Positions 9,177-20,245 of a DNA stretch of 39,221 bases are shown piece by piece. Below the pieces are notes generated by a model, which saw only the letters and a program-made list of their open reading frames with translations, did no database searches and was not told the DNA's origin. Source of the DNA: Gammaproteobacteria bacterium. GTDB taxonomy: Bacteria; Pseudomonadota; Gammaproteobacteria; Pseudomonadales; JAHEGP01. The position numbers and the translations under genes are program-made. Positions within the stretch are counted from its first letter, which is position 1. Each line of letters starts with the position of its first letter. The DNA lies in assembly GCA_030618705.1 (NCBI GenBank), contig JAUXCW010000003.1, positions 1 through 39,221 on the forward strand. Reading direction: 5' to 3'.

Positions 9177-10580
9177 CTATTCACGGGTCCAGCGCGTACC
9201 TTCCCGGGTATCCTCCAGCACCACGCCCTGGTCGGCAAGCTGTTGCCGTATACTGTCCGCCAGCGCGTAGTCGCGATCCTTTTTCGCCTGCTCTCGCTGC
9301 GATATCATCGCCCCTATCTCCTCATCGGCGAGACCGCCCTCCCCGCCGCTCCTGAGAAACGCTTCAGGATCGTCACCGAGCAAACCCAGCACGCCACCAA
9401 GACTTTTCAGCAGTGTCGCAAGGGTATCGACTTCGGCTGACGATTGTTGCTGGCGCGCGGAATTCAAATCCTTTCGCAGTTCGAACATCACCGCCAGCGC
9501 CACCGGCGTATTGAAATCATCGTCCATGGCTCTGCGAAACCGTTTGACGCAGTCGCTATCTCCGGGCAGATCCGACAGCGCCAGCACCGCCACATCGCCC
9601 AGGCCTCTCAGTGCGGTGTACAGTCCCCGCAACGCCTGTTTCGCCTCTTCCAGGTTATCCCGCGAGTAATTAATCGGGCTGCGGTAGTGGCTGCTGGTCA
9701 GCACATAGCGCACCACCTCCGCATGGTATGAGTCGAGAATCTCGCGAATGGTAAAAAAGTTGCCCAGGGACTTGGACATCTTCTCGCCATCCACTCTCAC
9801 CGCTCCCGCGTGCATCCAGTAGTTGACGAACTTGCAGGCGTTGGCGGCCTCTGATTGGGCAATTTCGTTTTCGTGGTGGGGAAAAGGCAGGTCCGGGCCG
9901 CCACCGTGAATATCAAAGTGATCCCCCAGACAGCTCCTGGACATGGCGGAACATTCGATATGCCAGCCCGGTCGCCCCCTGCCCCAGGGCGAAGGCCAGG
10001 ATGCCTCGCCCTGGGGCACGGCCTTCCACAGGGCAAAATCGCGATGATCACGCTTTAGCTCACCGGTCTCTATACGTGCGCCGGCCAATAATTCATCCGG
10101 GTTTTTACCCGACAGTTGACCGTAGTCGGCAAATTTATGCACCGCGTAATAGACATCGCCATTGCTTACGACATAGGCGTAGCCCCTCTCGACCAGAACT
10201 TCGATCATGGCGATGATATCGTCCATATGGGCGGTGGCGCGGGGTTCCTGATCCGGCGGCAACACACCCAGCCGGCTCTCGTCCTCGTGCATAAAATCGA
10301 TAAAGCGAGCGGTCAGCTCGCTGAAAGCCTCATGGTTATCACTGGCGCGATTGATGATCTTGTCGTCGACATCGGTGATATTGCGCACGTATTCCACCTG
10401 GTAGCCGACGGCCCGCAGATAGCGGGTGATGACATCAAAGGCCACTAAGACGCGAGCGTGACCGAGATGGCAGTAATCGTAAACCGTCATACCACAGACA
10501 TAGAGCCGTATTTTATTTGGCTCTATGGGCTCGAACAGCTGCTTGCTGCGAGACAGGGTGTTATAGATTTTCAGGGGCAT
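9177..10580 (-). CDS. cysS: cysteinyl-tRNA synthetase
   Basis: 467 aa; [49 protein letters not shown] motif in [18 protein letters not shown]. Confidence 0.98.
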   Translation of the reverse strand: MPLKIYNTLSRSKQLFEPIEPNKIRLYVCGMTVYDYCHLGHARVLVAFDVITRYLRAVGYQVEYVRNITDVDDKIINRASDNHEAFSELTARFIDFMHEDESRLGVLPPDQEPRATAHMDDIIAMIEVLVERGYAYVVSNGDVYYAVHKFADYGQLSGKNPDELLAGARIETGELKRDHRDFALWKAVPQGEASWPSPWGRGRPGWHIECSAMSRSCLGDHFDIHGGGPDLPFPHHENEIAQSEAANACKFVNYWMHAGAVRVDGEKMSKSLGNFFTIREILDSYHAEVVRYVLTSSHYRSPINYSRDNLEEAKQALRGLYTALRGLGDVAVLALSDLPGDSDCVKRFRRAMDDDFNTPVALAVMFELRKDLNSARQQQSSAEVDTLATLLKSLGGVLGLLGDDPEAFLRSGGEGGLADEEIGAMISQREQAKKDRDYALADSIRQQLADQGVVLEDTREGTRWTRE

Positions 10581-10604
10581 CGCTGGCTTGCTCTCGCATA
10601 GGGT

Positions 10605-12275
10605 TCACCGCCGGGCAGTATCCTTCAGCCCGATGGTGCGATTAAAGACCGGATGTTGCTCACTGTGCGACCGGCGATCGGCAACAAAATAACCCACCCG
10701 CTCAAACTGAAAACCCTGCTCGGGGGTGGCCCGGGCGAGGCCCGGCTCGATGCGGCAGTTCTCCAGCACCTGCAGGGAGTCCGGGTTGATGTGCTCCGTC
10801 ATATCCTGGTCACCACTGCCCGGCGTTTCGCTCAGAAACAGCCTGTCATACAAATTGACGGTGGCCGTTTTACTGTGGCTCGCCGACACCCAGTGAATGA
10901 CGCCACGGGGCCTGATGCCCTCTGGAGGACTCTGGCCAACGGTGTCCGCCACCAGGCTGACCTCGAGCTCGGTAATCTCGCCGTTTTCACTTTTAACTAC
11001 TCGCTCGGCCTTGATGATGTAGGCGCCTCGCAGTCGGACATATTCACCCAGAACCAGACGCTTGAACTTTTTGCGTGACAGCGTGTTGTCCTCGCTGAAG
11101 TCCGTGCGCTCGATATACAACTCGCGGGTAAACGGCAGCTCTCGCTCTCCCAGCTCGGAACGGTCCGGGTGTGCCGGGGCGGAAATCAACTCGACCCCGC
11201 CATCGGCAAAATTGCTAACGATAATTTTTAGTGGCGAAAGAACACACATCGCTCGCGGTGCATTCTTGTTGAGGTCGTCACGAATGGCGAACTCCAGCAT
11301 ACCGACGTCTACAACCCCATCCGAGCGGGTCACTCCGATCATATCGCAGAAAGCTCGAATAGCCGAGGCGGTATAGCCGCGCCGTCGCAGGCCGGAAATG
11401 GTCGGCATGCGGGGATCATCCCAGCCGTCTACCCGCTCTTCATCGACGAGGCGCCTCAATTTTCGTTTGCTGGTCATGGTATAACTGAGATTGAGCCGGG
11501 CAAATTCGTACTGCACCGGTGTGGAGGGTACCGGCAATTCGTTGATAAGCCAGTCGTACAGGGGGCGATGGTCTTCGAATTCCAGCGTACAGATAGAGTG
11601 AGTAACGCCTTCGATCGCATCCTCCTGGCCGTGGGCGAAATCGTAGGATGGGTAGATATTCCACTTGTCCCCGGTTCGGTGATGGCTCGACTTCTTGATG
11701 CGATACAGCACGGGATCCCGCAGGTTCAGGTTGGGGGATGCCATATCGATTTTTGCACGCAGGGTAGCTGCCCCCTCGTCAATTTTTCCGACCCTCATCT
11801 GCTCCAGCAAATCCAGGCTCTGCTGCGGGCTGCGATCCCGGTACGGGCTGTTCACGCCGGCCTCGGTCAGTGTGCCGCGGTGCTCACGCATGGCCTGCGC
11901 ATCGAGTTCACAGACATAGGCCTTGCCCTGCTCTACCAGGTACTGGGCCCACTGGTACAAGGTATCAAAATAATCGGAGGCAAAGCGCACCTCTGCGCGC
12001 CACTCAAAACCGAGCCAGCGCACATCCTCCTCGATCGAGCGAACGTAGCGCTCCTCTTCCTTTTCCGGGTTGGTATCATCGAAGCGCAGGTTGCAGCCGC
12101 CGTTATACTCACGGGCCAGGCCGAAATTGAGGCAGATCGCCTTGGCGTGACCGATATGCAGATAGCCGTTCGGCTCCGGCGGAAAGCGTGTCAGCAGGGC
12201 ATCGATGCGGCCGGACTCGAGATCATCGGCAACAATTTGCTGGAGGAAATTAAGCGGTTTTTCAGTCTCACTCAT
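10605..12275 (-). CDS. glnS: glutaminyl-tRNA synthetase
   Basis: 556 aa; [24 protein letters not shown] and MTSKRKL class I motifs. Confidence 0.98.
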   Translation of the reverse strand: MSETEKPLNFLQQIVADDLESGRIDALLTRFPPEPNGYLHIGHAKAICLNFGLAREYNGGCNLRFDDTNPEKEEERYVRSIEEDVRWLGFEWRAEVRFASDYFDTLYQWAQYLVEQGKAYVCELDAQAMREHRGTLTEAGVNSPYRDRSPQQSLDLLEQMRVGKIDEGAATLRAKIDMASPNLNLRDPVLYRIKKSSHHRTGDKWNIYPSYDFAHGQEDAIEGVTHSICTLEFEDHRPLYDWLINELPVPSTPVQYEFARLNLSYTMTSKRKLRRLVDEERVDGWDDPRMPTISGLRRRGYTASAIRAFCDMIGVTRSDGVVDVGMLEFAIRDDLNKNAPRAMCVLSPLKIIVSNFADGGVELISAPAHPDRSELGERELPFTRELYIERTDFSEDNTLSRKKFKRLVLGEYVRLRGAYIIKAERVVKSENGEITELEVSLVADTVGQSPPEGIRPRGVIHWVSASHSKTATVNLYDRLFLSETPGSGDQDMTEHINPDSLQVLENCRIEPGLARATPEQGFQFERVGYFVADRRSHSEQHPVFNRTIGLKDTARR

Positions 12276-12495
12276 GGAGATTCCAGTTTCCGATGGTTTG
12301 AAAGAGCGCGATTATAGCGGTACTGGCCGGGCCATTAAACCACGAAAGCCACGGCATGGAACGGTTCAGCGGGGTTTGGGGCAAATCCGCCGGATTTTAG
12401 ACCGGGGCCGGCGTCAAAAATCGGGCGACAGATTTTCCTTTTACAGTGCCAGGGCTTATCATCTGCCCGCTCAATCAACCACGGGAATAGCCTGT

Positions 12496-13005
12496 ATGAT
12501 CACTCTACACACCAATCACGGCGATATCGTCATCGAACTGGATTTCGACAAAGCGCCGGCCAGCTCAGCCAATTTTCTCGCCTACGCCCGGGACGGCTTT
12601 TTTGACGGCACCATTTTCCACCGGGTGATCAATGACTTTATGATCCAGGGTGGCGGATTTGACCCCCAAATGAACCAGAAGGCGACCCGGGAAAACATCG
12701 AAAACGAGGCCGACAATGGACTGAAAAACGATATCGGCACCATCGCCATGGCCCGCACCATGGAACCCCACTCCGCCAGTGCGCAGTTCTTCATCAATAT
12801 CAAGAATAATAATTTCCTCAATCACACCGGCAAGAACAGCCAGGGCTGGGGTTACGCCGTCTTCGGCAAAGTGACCGATGGAATGGACACGGTCGATTCC
12901 ATCAAAGCCGTTGCCACCGGTAATAAGGGTGGTCACCAGGACGTACCCCTGGACGACGTGCTTATCGAAAGCGTCACGATCAGCGATGCCTATGCCGATA
13001 AATGA
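12496..13005 (+). CDS. ppiB: peptidyl-prolyl cis-trans isomerase (cyclophilin B)
   Basis: 169 aa from [58 protein letters not shown]. Divergent from glnS. Confidence 0.96.
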   Translation: MITLHTNHGDIVIELDFDKAPASSANFLAYARDGFFDGTIFHRVINDFMIQGGGFDPQMNQKATRENIENEADNGLKNDIGTIAMARTMEPHSASAQFFINIKNNNFLNHTGKNSQGWGYAVFGKVTDGMDTVDSIKAVATGNKGGHQDVPLDDVLIESVTISDAYADK

Positions 13006-13748
13006 GCGCTCTGCTTATCGCTGACCTGCACCTGTCCCCGGAGCGCCCGGCGGTGAGCCGGGCGTTCCAGGATTTTTTGCAGCAGCGAGCCTCCGGCGCC
13101 GAAGCGCTGTATATACTCGGCGACCTCTTTGAAGCGTGGATTGGCGACGACGACCCCTCGCCCCTCTCTCGAGAAATCGTCTCCGGCCTGCGCCGTCTCA
13201 GCGACCGGGGCACGGCATTATATTTTCAACAGGGCAACCGCGATTTCCTCGTCGGCCGTCGCTTTTGCCGGGAAACCGGCGCCACACTGTTACCCGACGA
13301 GTATATTGCGGACATCAACGGCCAGCGGGTTTTATTGATGCACGGGGATACGCTGTGTCTCGACGACCAGGCCTATCAGCGATTTCGCCGCAAAGTCCGC
13401 AACCCGGCTTATAAGTGGGTACTTTCCCATCTACCGCTTAAAAAGCGGCTGAAAATCGCCGCCGACTGGCGCGCGCGAAGTATGTCCGTCAACTCCAACA
13501 AGGCAACGGGCATAATGGATGTCAGCCCACAGGAGGTTGTGCGACTGATGCAATTGCACGGTGTGCAAACCCTGATTCACGGCCATACCCACCGGCCGGC
13601 AATTCACCAGGTCCCATTAGGGGGCGAGACTACAGGCACACGCCTGGTACTGGGCGACTGGGGAGAGAAGTGCTGGGCCATCGAAGCGGATGGAAAACAC
13701 TTTGACTTGCAGAGTTGGGCTATCGAGGGTGAACACACCTTCCTTTAG
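13002..13748 (+). CDS. lpxH: UDP-2,3-diacylglucosamine diphosphatase
   Basis: 248 aa; [49 protein letters not shown] metallophosphoesterase motifs; 4-nt overlap with ppiB. Confidence 0.96.
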   Translation: MSALLIADLHLSPERPAVSRAFQDFLQQRASGAEALYILGDLFEAWIGDDDPSPLSREIVSGLRRLSDRGTALYFQQGNRDFLVGRRFCRETGATLLPDEYIADINGQRVLLMHGDTLCLDDQAYQRFRRKVRNPAYKWVLSHLPLKKRLKIAADWRARSMSVNSNKATGIMDVSPQEVVRLMQLHGVQTLIHGHTHRPAIHQVPLGGETTGTRLVLGDWGEKCWAIEADGKHFDLQSWAIEGEHTFL

Positions 13749-13842
13749 TCAAATAATGCTTCCTTAAACCAGAGTACCGACAGCGGGAAGCTGTCCGCGG
13801 CCATCGCCCGGGCTTTGATTCTTCCAGGAGGCTATCACCACT

Positions 13843-14286
13843 ATGATTGACACCTCGACCAGCAGCCTGAAAATACTGGCGGCGGTGCTGTGGTATAGCG
13901 GTGGCCTGGTGTTATTGTTCAAGGGCGGCAGTTTACTGTGGCAGGCTGTGGCCCTGCGCCAGGGGCTGGGCTGGCCTGCGTTAGCGCTGATAAGCGCACT
14001 GCTGATCGGCAGCCTGAAGGTGCGCTTTATCTTCAGTAAGAGTTGTCGCAATAACCTCAGGCGCATTGACCAGCTGCCGCGACCCCGGTGGTGGCAGTTT
14101 TATCGGCCCGGATTTTTGCTGTTTTTGTGCGCTATGATTGTGCTGGGCCGTTACTTGTCGGTCTCCGCCCAGGGTAACTACGCCGGCCTGCTTGGGATGG
14201 CCACCCTGGATTTGTCACTGGCAACAGCCTTATTGGGTAGTAGCTACGTGTTTTGGCAAGCTCCCGTGCAAGCATCTTCCCGTTAG
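13843..14286 (+). CDS. hypothetical membrane protein with several predicted TM segments
   Basis: 147 aa, multiple hydrophobic segments (ILAAVLWYSGGLVLLF, WPALALISALLIGSL, PGFLLFLCAMIVLG, ATLDLSLATALLGSSYVFW); AGGAGG-like RBS (ccaggaggct) upstream. Confidence 0.65.
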   Translation: MIDTSTSSLKILAAVLWYSGGLVLLFKGGSLLWQAVALRQGLGWPALALISALLIGSLKVRFIFSKSCRNNLRRIDQLPRPRWWQFYRPGFLLFLCAMIVLGRYLSVSAQGNYAGLLGMATLDLSLATALLGSSYVFWQAPVQASSR

Positions 14287-14327
14287 ACCCTGGTAATAGC
14301 AGGGTCAACACTGCACAGTAATTTTTT
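14286..14327 (+). terminator. possible terminator: GACCCTG-gtaatag-CAGGGTC stem, then ACTG-ca-CAGT and a run of seven T
   Basis: Perfect 7-bp inverted repeat immediately 3' of the 13843-14286 CDS; T7 tract lies about 14 nt beyond the first stem, so the match to a canonical terminator is imperfect. Confidence 0.4.
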
Positions 14328-14332
14328 TGCAT

Positions 14333-14533
14333 CTAGCGGGGCTTGCTTCGGTCGACTCGATACTCGCGCTCAACATAGTCCACCCGCAGCCACCAGAGCC
14401 ATGAGTCAGAGAGAATTTGCATGCAACGTCGCTCGAGTTCTTGCCGTCGGCAAATCACCTCATCTGAAACATCGTCCGCCAGGCGGCGTTCAGAGATTCT
14501 TCGGTCTGTGAAAATGTCGTATACCATAGCCAT
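14333..14533 (-). CDS. small hypothetical protein (66 aa), Arg-rich N-terminus
   Basis: MAMVYDIFTDRRISERRLADDVSDEVICRRQELERRCMQILSDSWLWWLRVDYVEREYRVDRSKPR; fills the gap between neighbours; no confident family. Confidence 0.45.
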   Translation of the reverse strand: MAMVYDIFTDRRISERRLADDVSDEVICRRQELERRCMQILSDSWLWWLRVDYVEREYRVDRSKPR

Positions 14534-14630
14534 ACGCTAACAAAAGTCCCGTTGGCTGTCAGCGGAAATAGATCACACTTTCCATGGTAACTTCCGACAT
14601 TGATCACGCGTGCAAGGGTGTCGCCGACCC

Positions 14631-15233
14631 CTATGCGGGAACACCGCTATGGAAGCGAAATTCCTCGTCCACCGACTCTATGAGCTCCCCTTCGACCTGT
14701 CGGAACAAGGCAATTCGCGGCTCAAGTTCTTCATCGGCGTACTTGCGCGCAAGTTCCAGGTAGTCCAGGTAATGGCGTGATTCGGATTTGAGCAGGGACA
14801 GATAAAAGGTTTGTAATTCCTCGTCCAGCAGTGGGGCCAGGGCCGCGAAGCGCTCGCAGGAGCGCGCCTCGATAAAAGCGCCGACCACCAGCATATCGAC
14901 CAGCCGTGCGGGCTCATGGGTGCGGATGTGCTGGCGCAATGAACCGGCGTAGCGTGAGGGCGAAACATGCACGTAGTCCACGTCACGGGCCATCATCAAG
15001 GCCAGGACTTGCTCGAAATGACGCAGCTCCTCCCGGGCCAGGCGGGACATCCTGTTCAACAGGTCGCCGCGGTCGATGTAGCGGTAGATCATGTTCAGCG
15101 CGGTGCTGGCCGCCTTCTTTTCACAATTCGCGTGGTCTATCAGCAATATTGACGGGTTCGCGAGCGCCCACTCGAGCCACGGTTCCGGAGTAGCACAAGC
15201 GAGAAACCGGTGAATTTCCTTTAACTGGGTCAT
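14631..15233 (-). CDS. miaE: tRNA-(ms[2]io[6]A)-hydroxylase
   Basis: Likely start MTQLKEIHRFLACATPEPWLEWAL; diiron-type NCEKKAAS, REELRHFEQV, EARSCERF, ESRHYLDYL motifs. Confidence 0.92.
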   Translation of the reverse strand: MTQLKEIHRFLACATPEPWLEWALANPSILLIDHANCEKKAASTALNMIYRYIDRGDLLNRMSRLAREELRHFEQVLALMMARDVDYVHVSPSRYAGSLRQHIRTHEPARLVDMLVVGAFIEARSCERFAALAPLLDEELQTFYLSLLKSESRHYLDYLELARKYADEELEPRIALFRQVEGELIESVDEEFRFHSGVPA

Positions 15234-15369
15234 AAGATGGCCGGCCATTGTTCCGGGGGCGCAGTATACCGGCCGGCTTCTCGCAGGGGAACCCTCTACA
15301 CGATCAATAACTAACATTATATATATTCTGTATCATATTGTTATATATGTGTTTTATATAATCACATAT

Positions 15370-15387
15370 TTAATACCATGGTATTAA
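15370..15387. promoter_or_regulatory. 18-bp perfect palindrome TTAATACCATGGTATTAA, possible operator
   Basis: Direct read in the AT-rich miaE/acnB divergent intergenic region; a second inverted repeat ATATGTG-N11-CACATAT lies at 15345-15369. Confidence 0.45.
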
Positions 15388-15505
15388 CCAGCCGCTGCCC
15401 GAAGAGCCTGTCAGCGAGCACTCACACAATCGACCACGATGCCGCGCCTGGCCGTGCCCTGCAGGGAGCCGCAAGAAAAGTAGTGGCGAATTTATCAGGA
15501 CCGCC

Positions 15506-15534
15506 TTAACTTGAAGCCCTCGTTTCGTTATAAT
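15506..15534 (+). promoter_or_regulatory. candidate sigma70-type promoter for acnB (TTAACT-N17-TATAAT)
   Basis: Consensus -10 TATAAT at 15529-15534 with 17-nt spacer from TTAACT at 15506-15511; about 70 bp upstream of the acnB ATG. Confidence 0.55.
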
Positions 15535-15604
15535 TTCGCACCGCTTTTGATGGCCGCACCTGCACCCCGGGTATCGGCTGCCAACCCGTCAACCAGAGGA
15601 AACC

Positions 15605-18199
15605 ATGGTGCTTAAAGCCTATCGCAAACATGTAGCAGAACGCGCAGAATCCGGAATCCCCCCTGTGCCCCTCTCACCGGAGCAAGTGGCCGACCTGGTT
15701 GAATTGTTGAAGAACCCTCCCACCGGGGAGGAGCAGACCCTGGTAGACCTTATCACCCACCGCGTACCGCCGGGAGTCGATGAGGGCGCCTACGTCAAGG
15801 CGGGCTTTTTGTCTGCCATCGCCCGCGGCGAAGCCCGGTCACCGTTGATCGACAGGGAAGCCGCCGTCGTGCTGCTCGGCGCAATGCACGGCGGGTATAA
15901 CATCGAGACACTTATCGACCTGCTGGACGACAAGCAACTGGCCCCCCTCGCCGCAAAGGAATTGAAACATACACTGCTGATGTTTGATGCCTTTCATGAC
16001 GTCCAGGAAAAAGCCGATGCCGGCAATAAGTATGCGCAAGAGGTGATGCAGTCATGGGCCGAAGGCGAATGGTTTACCAGTCGCGAGGCGGTGGCCGAGT
16101 CGACCCGCGTAAGCGTATTTAAAGTTTCCGGCGAAACCAATACCGATGACCTCTCCCCCGCCCCCGATGCATGGTCGCGACCGGATATTCCTCTCCACGC
16201 CCTGGCCATGTACAAAATGCCCCGGGACGGCATCAGCAACGCTAAACAACAGATAGAAGAACTCGCAGCCAGGGGTTACCCGGTCGCCTTTGTCGGCGAT
16301 GTGGTCGGCACCGGCTCCTCGCGAAAGTCCGCCACCAATTCCGTACTTTGGTATATCGGCGACGATATGCCCGGCGTGCCGAACAAGCGCAGCGGCGGTA
16401 TTTGCATCGGCGGCAAGATCGCCCCGATCTTTTACAACACCATGGAAGATGCGGGCGCCCTGGTGTTTGAAGCCCCGGTGGAAAAACTCGAGCATGGCGA
16501 TGTGATCGAGATTCGCCCCTATGAGGGAAAAATTCTCAAGGTCGAAAGCGGCGAGGTCATATCGGAATTCGAGCTCCGCTCGGAGGTACTGCTTGATGAG
16601 GTGCAGGCCGGTGGACGTATCAACCTGATTATCGGCCGCGGATTGACCGAGCGCGCCAGGGAGGCCCTGGGCCTGGGGGCCACAGAACTGTTTCGCAAGC
16701 CCGCCGTGCCCGGTGCCAGCAATAAGGGCTTCACCCTGGGCCAGAAGATGGTCGGTCGCGCCTGTGGCGTCGAGGGTATTCGCCCCGGTGCCTACTGCGA
16801 ACCCAAGATGACCACGGTGGGCTCCCAGGACACGACTGGCCCCATGACTCGGGACGAATTGAAAGACCTCGCCTGTCTTGGTTTCTCAGCGGACCTGGTG
16901 ATGCAGTCTTTCTGCCACACCGCCGCCTACCCCAAACCCATTGATATCGAAACCCAGCACACGCTCCCCGATTTTATCAGGAACCGTGGCGGGGTATCCC
17001 TACGCCCCGGTGACGGGGTTATTCATAGTTGGCTCAACCGCATGTTGTTGCCGGATACCGTCGGCACCGGCGGTGATTCACACACTCGATTCCCAATGGG
17101 TATCTCCTTCCCCGCCGGTTCCGGACTGGTCGCGTTTGCCGCCGCCACCGGCGTCATGCCGCTGGATATGCCCGAATCCGTCCTGGTGCGATTCAAAGGC
17201 GAAATGCAGGCCGGTATCACCCTGCGCGACCTGGTACATGCCATCCCCTACTACGCCATCCAGCAAGGCTTGCTGACCGTCGCCAAGCAGGGGAAAAAGA
17301 ATGTTTTTTCCGGTCGCATCCTCGAGATCGAAGGGCTCGACAAGCTGAGCATCGAGCAGGCCTTTGAGCTTTCCGATGCCTCGGCCGAGCGCTCCGCCGC
17401 CGGCTGTACCATCGCCCTGTCCGAGGCGTCCGTCACTGAGTACCTGAAATCCAATATCACCCTGCTGCGCTGGATGATCGGCGAGGGCTATGGCGACCCC
17501 CGCACCCTGGAGCGCCGCGCATGCAAGATGGAAGCCTGGCTGGATCAGCCCGAATTACTGAAGGCCGACAGCGATGTCGAATACGCGGCGGTGATCGAGA
17601 TCGACCTGTCGGAGATCGTGGAACCCATTGTCTGCGCGCCCAACGACCCGGATGATGCTCGGCTGTTGTCCGATGTCGCGGGCGACAAGGTCGATGAGGT
17701 GTTTATCGGCTCTTGCATGACCAATATCGGCCACTTTCGAGCCGCCGGTAAATTGCTGGAGGCGCACGGCGGTGGCATATCCACTCGCATGTGGATTACT
17801 CCACCGACAAAAATGGACGAGCATATCCTTATGGAGGAAGGCTACTACAATATTTACGGCCGTGTCGGCGCCCGTACCGAGATGCCCGGATGCTCTCTTT
17901 GCATGGGGAACCAGGCGCGCGTCGCCCCTGGAGCAACGGTATTGTCGACATCGACTCGCAACTTCCCCAACCGTTTGGGTGATGGCGCCAACGTCTACCT
18001 GACCTCCGCCGAGCTGGCCTCTGTGGGCGCGATACTGGGCAAGTTGCCGACACCGGCCGAGTACCAGGAATTCGCCGGCAAGATAGACTCGCAAGCCAGC
18101 GAAATCTATCGCTATATGAATTTTAACGAAATCGCGGAGTTCCAGCGGGGCGCGGAAAAAGGCAAGCAGATTATCGCGGTGGAGATCGTCGAAGCTTAA
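15605..18199 (+). CDS. acnB: aconitate hydratase B (bifunctional aconitase/2-methylisocitrate dehydratase)
   Basis: 864 aa; [69 protein letters not shown]. Confidence 0.98.
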   Translation: MVLKAYRKHVAERAESGIPPVPLSPEQVADLVELLKNPPTGEEQTLVDLITHRVPPGVDEGAYVKAGFLSAIARGEARSPLIDREAAVVLLGAMHGGYNIETLIDLLDDKQLAPLAAKELKHTLLMFDAFHDVQEKADAGNKYAQEVMQSWAEGEWFTSREAVAESTRVSVFKVSGETNTDDLSPAPDAWSRPDIPLHALAMYKMPRDGISNAKQQIEELAARGYPVAFVGDVVGTGSSRKSATNSVLWYIGDDMPGVPNKRSGGICIGGKIAPIFYNTMEDAGALVFEAPVEKLEHGDVIEIRPYEGKILKVESGEVISEFELRSEVLLDEVQAGGRINLIIGRGLTERAREALGLGATELFRKPAVPGASNKGFTLGQKMVGRACGVEGIRPGAYCEPKMTTVGSQDTTGPMTRDELKDLACLGFSADLVMQSFCHTAAYPKPIDIETQHTLPDFIRNRGGVSLRPGDGVIHSWLNRMLLPDTVGTGGDSHTRFPMGISFPAGSGLVAFAAATGVMPLDMPESVLVRFKGEMQAGITLRDLVHAIPYYAIQQGLLTVAKQGKKNVFSGRILEIEGLDKLSIEQAFELSDASAERSAAGCTIALSEASVTEYLKSNITLLRWMIGEGYGDPRTLERRACKMEAWLDQPELLKADSDVEYAAVIEIDLSEIVEPIVCAPNDPDDARLLSDVAGDKVDEVFIGSCMTNIGHFRAAGKLLEAHGGGISTRMWITPPTKMDEHILMEEGYYNIYGRVGARTEMPGCSLCMGNQARVAPGATVLSTSTRNFPNRLGDGANVYLTSAELASVGAILGKLPTPAEYQEFAGKIDSQASEIYRYMNFNEIAEFQRGAEKGKQIIAVEIVEA

Positions 18200-18208
18200 A
18201 TCGGGCTG

Positions 18209-20245
18209 CTACGGGGTTGCGCGGGCCGGTCGTCGCAACTTGAAGGCGAACACCTGGGCCGCCAGCACGATCACCAGCCGGTGCAGATTCAAGCGCCGGC
18301 CCCAGTGGTAGCGAAGATCCGCGTAGGACAACGCCGAGTAAACCGCCGCGAAGTCGGTAAGGGTTTCCGCCAGCTCGGGATAGACTTGAGCGACGCGGGC
18401 GCTGTAGTTGACCATGGTTTCCGAGGGCTGGCGCTTTGAGCCCAGCAAGCCCAGCAACCAGGTAAAGCCGACCGCGGCAGCATGGGCCGGGGGTCGCTTG
18501 CGAAACAACAGATTCCTGAACATCCAGATCACTAACAACAGCATAACGGCGGACAGGGATATCGCCAGAAACTGTATCAAAGCCCCCATATCGCCACGAC
18601 CAAACCAGTTCTTCATCCAATCCAGCTGGGCAGTGCGATTGTAGTTCAGGAACCAGTGGGCCCAGCCATAGTTGACGGCGTCCCACCACAATCTCATCCC
18701 CCGCGCCCATGCCAGGTCATCGTACCCGAGGAAGCCCATCAGGCCACCCGGGTCGAACTCGTTGCGCTGGCGCAGCATCGATTCGACGCCGTCGATAACA
18801 CGTTCCGGAGCAACCTGGGCCGTCGGATCGAATCGCTCCCAACCCCTGCCCTCGATCCACGCTTCGGCCCAGGCATGGGCATCCATCTGCCGAACACTGA
18901 GATACTCCTCGAAGGGATTCGGCTCACCACCCAGGTATCCGGCAACCATGCGGGCAGGAACGCCCGCGGCACGCATCAGAAAAACGAATCCCGCTGCATA
19001 GTGCTCGCAGTAGCCTTGTTTGCTGTGCAGCAGAAAACCATCAATGCTGTCCCTTCCAAACAACGGCGGGTTCAATGTGTAATAGTATTCCTGCTGGTTG
19101 AACATCCCCATGACAGCCGCGGCAATTTTTCGCGGTGCTTGATAGCGCTGGGCAAGCTCCTGGGCAAGCTCCCGGGCTTGCGGATTTTGTCCCCCCGGCA
19201 AGGCCAGGTTGCGCTGCCTGGACTCTACTGACAACACCGGTTCAAGGTCACTGTAAGCCAGGGATGCAAGCTTGTACTGGAAGCGCCCCTGCTGTATATC
19301 GGGCATTCGCAGGGTATATCCCGCAGTTGCGAGCAAGCCCGTTCCCCGGGGTTGCGCCACTGGCAGCGCAAACAACCAGGTCTTTTCGGACGGTTCGAGA
19401 ATAACACTATAGCTGTAACCACCGGAGCGCTTTCGATATTGCCAACTGGCGGGCTTCACCGGCTTTTCAGAGGCTGGAGAAATATGCCAACTCACACCGT
19501 CGAAGTTTTCGAACACCACTCCACGCCAGTAGAGCTCGCTCATCGGCGGGATGCCGCTTTCAAAGGCCACCCTGAAGGCAACTTCATTGGTCCGCGCAAG
19601 CGCGCCGAACGCGCCCAGGGTAACCGTATCGCTCAGGCCCGGCCGTTTATCCGGGCTGGGCATGGGCACCCTCCACAGCGGTTCGACCCGGGGGAAAAAC
19701 AGGAACAAAACCAGCAATACGGGTATTCCCTGCAACATCAACGAGCCAGTGCGAATAATCGGGACGCTAAAACTACCCAGGTCCCGATGATGCAAGGCCA
19801 ACAGTGAGACCGAGAGCAGTAGGTAACACGCCAGTGCATAGACCATGGCGAGTATGGACTGGTCGTAGAGCAACTGCGTGGCAGCTACGAAATAGCCGAG
19901 GAATATTGTCACATACATATCCCTGGCGTGGCGGGTCTCGAGCAGCTTGAGGAAAAAAATCAGAATCAAAAAGGTGACCGCGGCATCCAGCCCGAGATGA
20001 TCCATATAGCTGAATACCACCACGATCATCGACGCGGTGATCATGATCACGCGGGTAAGCCCGCTGGCAAAGGGGAATTTTCCACGGTAGATCTGGATGC
20101 GCCAGAATCCACAGAACAGGCAAACGCCAAACAGCCACGGGGGCAAACCGAAAACGTGAGGCAGGATCAGGGCAAATTGCGCCGAGAGCAGCCAGAATAA
20201 ACTGCCACGGGAAATCTGGCTGTCGTAACTAACCGAAGTACTCAA
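18209..20245 (-). CDS. tgpA: transglutaminase-like TgpA family protein (DUF3488 + transglutaminase core)
   Basis: 678 aa; N-terminal TM segments; transglutaminase core GYCEHYAAGFVFLMRAAGVPARMVAGYLGGE...DAHAWAEAWIEGRGWERFDPT; C-terminal TM. Confidence 0.93.
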   Translation of the reverse strand: MSTSVSYDSQISRGSLFWLLSAQFALILPHVFGLPPWLFGVCLFCGFWRIQIYRGKFPFASGLTRVIMITASMIVVVFSYMDHLGLDAAVTFLILIFFLKLLETRHARDMYVTIFLGYFVAATQLLYDQSILAMVYALACYLLLSVSLLALHHRDLGSFSVPIIRTGSLMLQGIPVLLVLFLFFPRVEPLWRVPMPSPDKRPGLSDTVTLGAFGALARTNEVAFRVAFESGIPPMSELYWRGVVFENFDGVSWHISPASEKPVKPASWQYRKRSGGYSYSVILEPSEKTWLFALPVAQPRGTGLLATAGYTLRMPDIQQGRFQYKLASLAYSDLEPVLSVESRQRNLALPGGQNPQARELAQELAQRYQAPRKIAAAVMGMFNQQEYYYTLNPPLFGRDSIDGFLLHSKQGYCEHYAAGFVFLMRAAGVPARMVAGYLGGEPNPFEEYLSVRQMDAHAWAEAWIEGRGWERFDPTAQVAPERVIDGVESMLRQRNEFDPGGLMGFLGYDDLAWARGMRLWWDAVNYGWAHWFLNYNRTAQLDWMKNWFGRGDMGALIQFLAISLSAVMLLLVIWMFRNLLFRKRPPAHAAAVGFTWLLGLLGSKRQPSETMVNYSARVAQVYPELAETLTDFAAVYSALSYADLRYHWGRRLNLHRLVIVLAAQVFAFKLRRPARATP

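Noticed and set aside
8469-9440. 323-aa + strand ORF opposite the MFS-PlsC and cysS genes
   Set aside because: Antisense shadow ORF typical of GC-rich DNA; spans the ends of two well-supported genes and has no recognisable domain.
11568-12317. 249-aa + strand ORF opposite glnS
   Set aside because: Antisense to conserved glnS, no supporting RBS or domain.
13779-13795. GACAGC-gggaa-GCTGTC hairpin after lpxH as a terminator
   Set aside because: Short stem with no T-run; insufficient to call.
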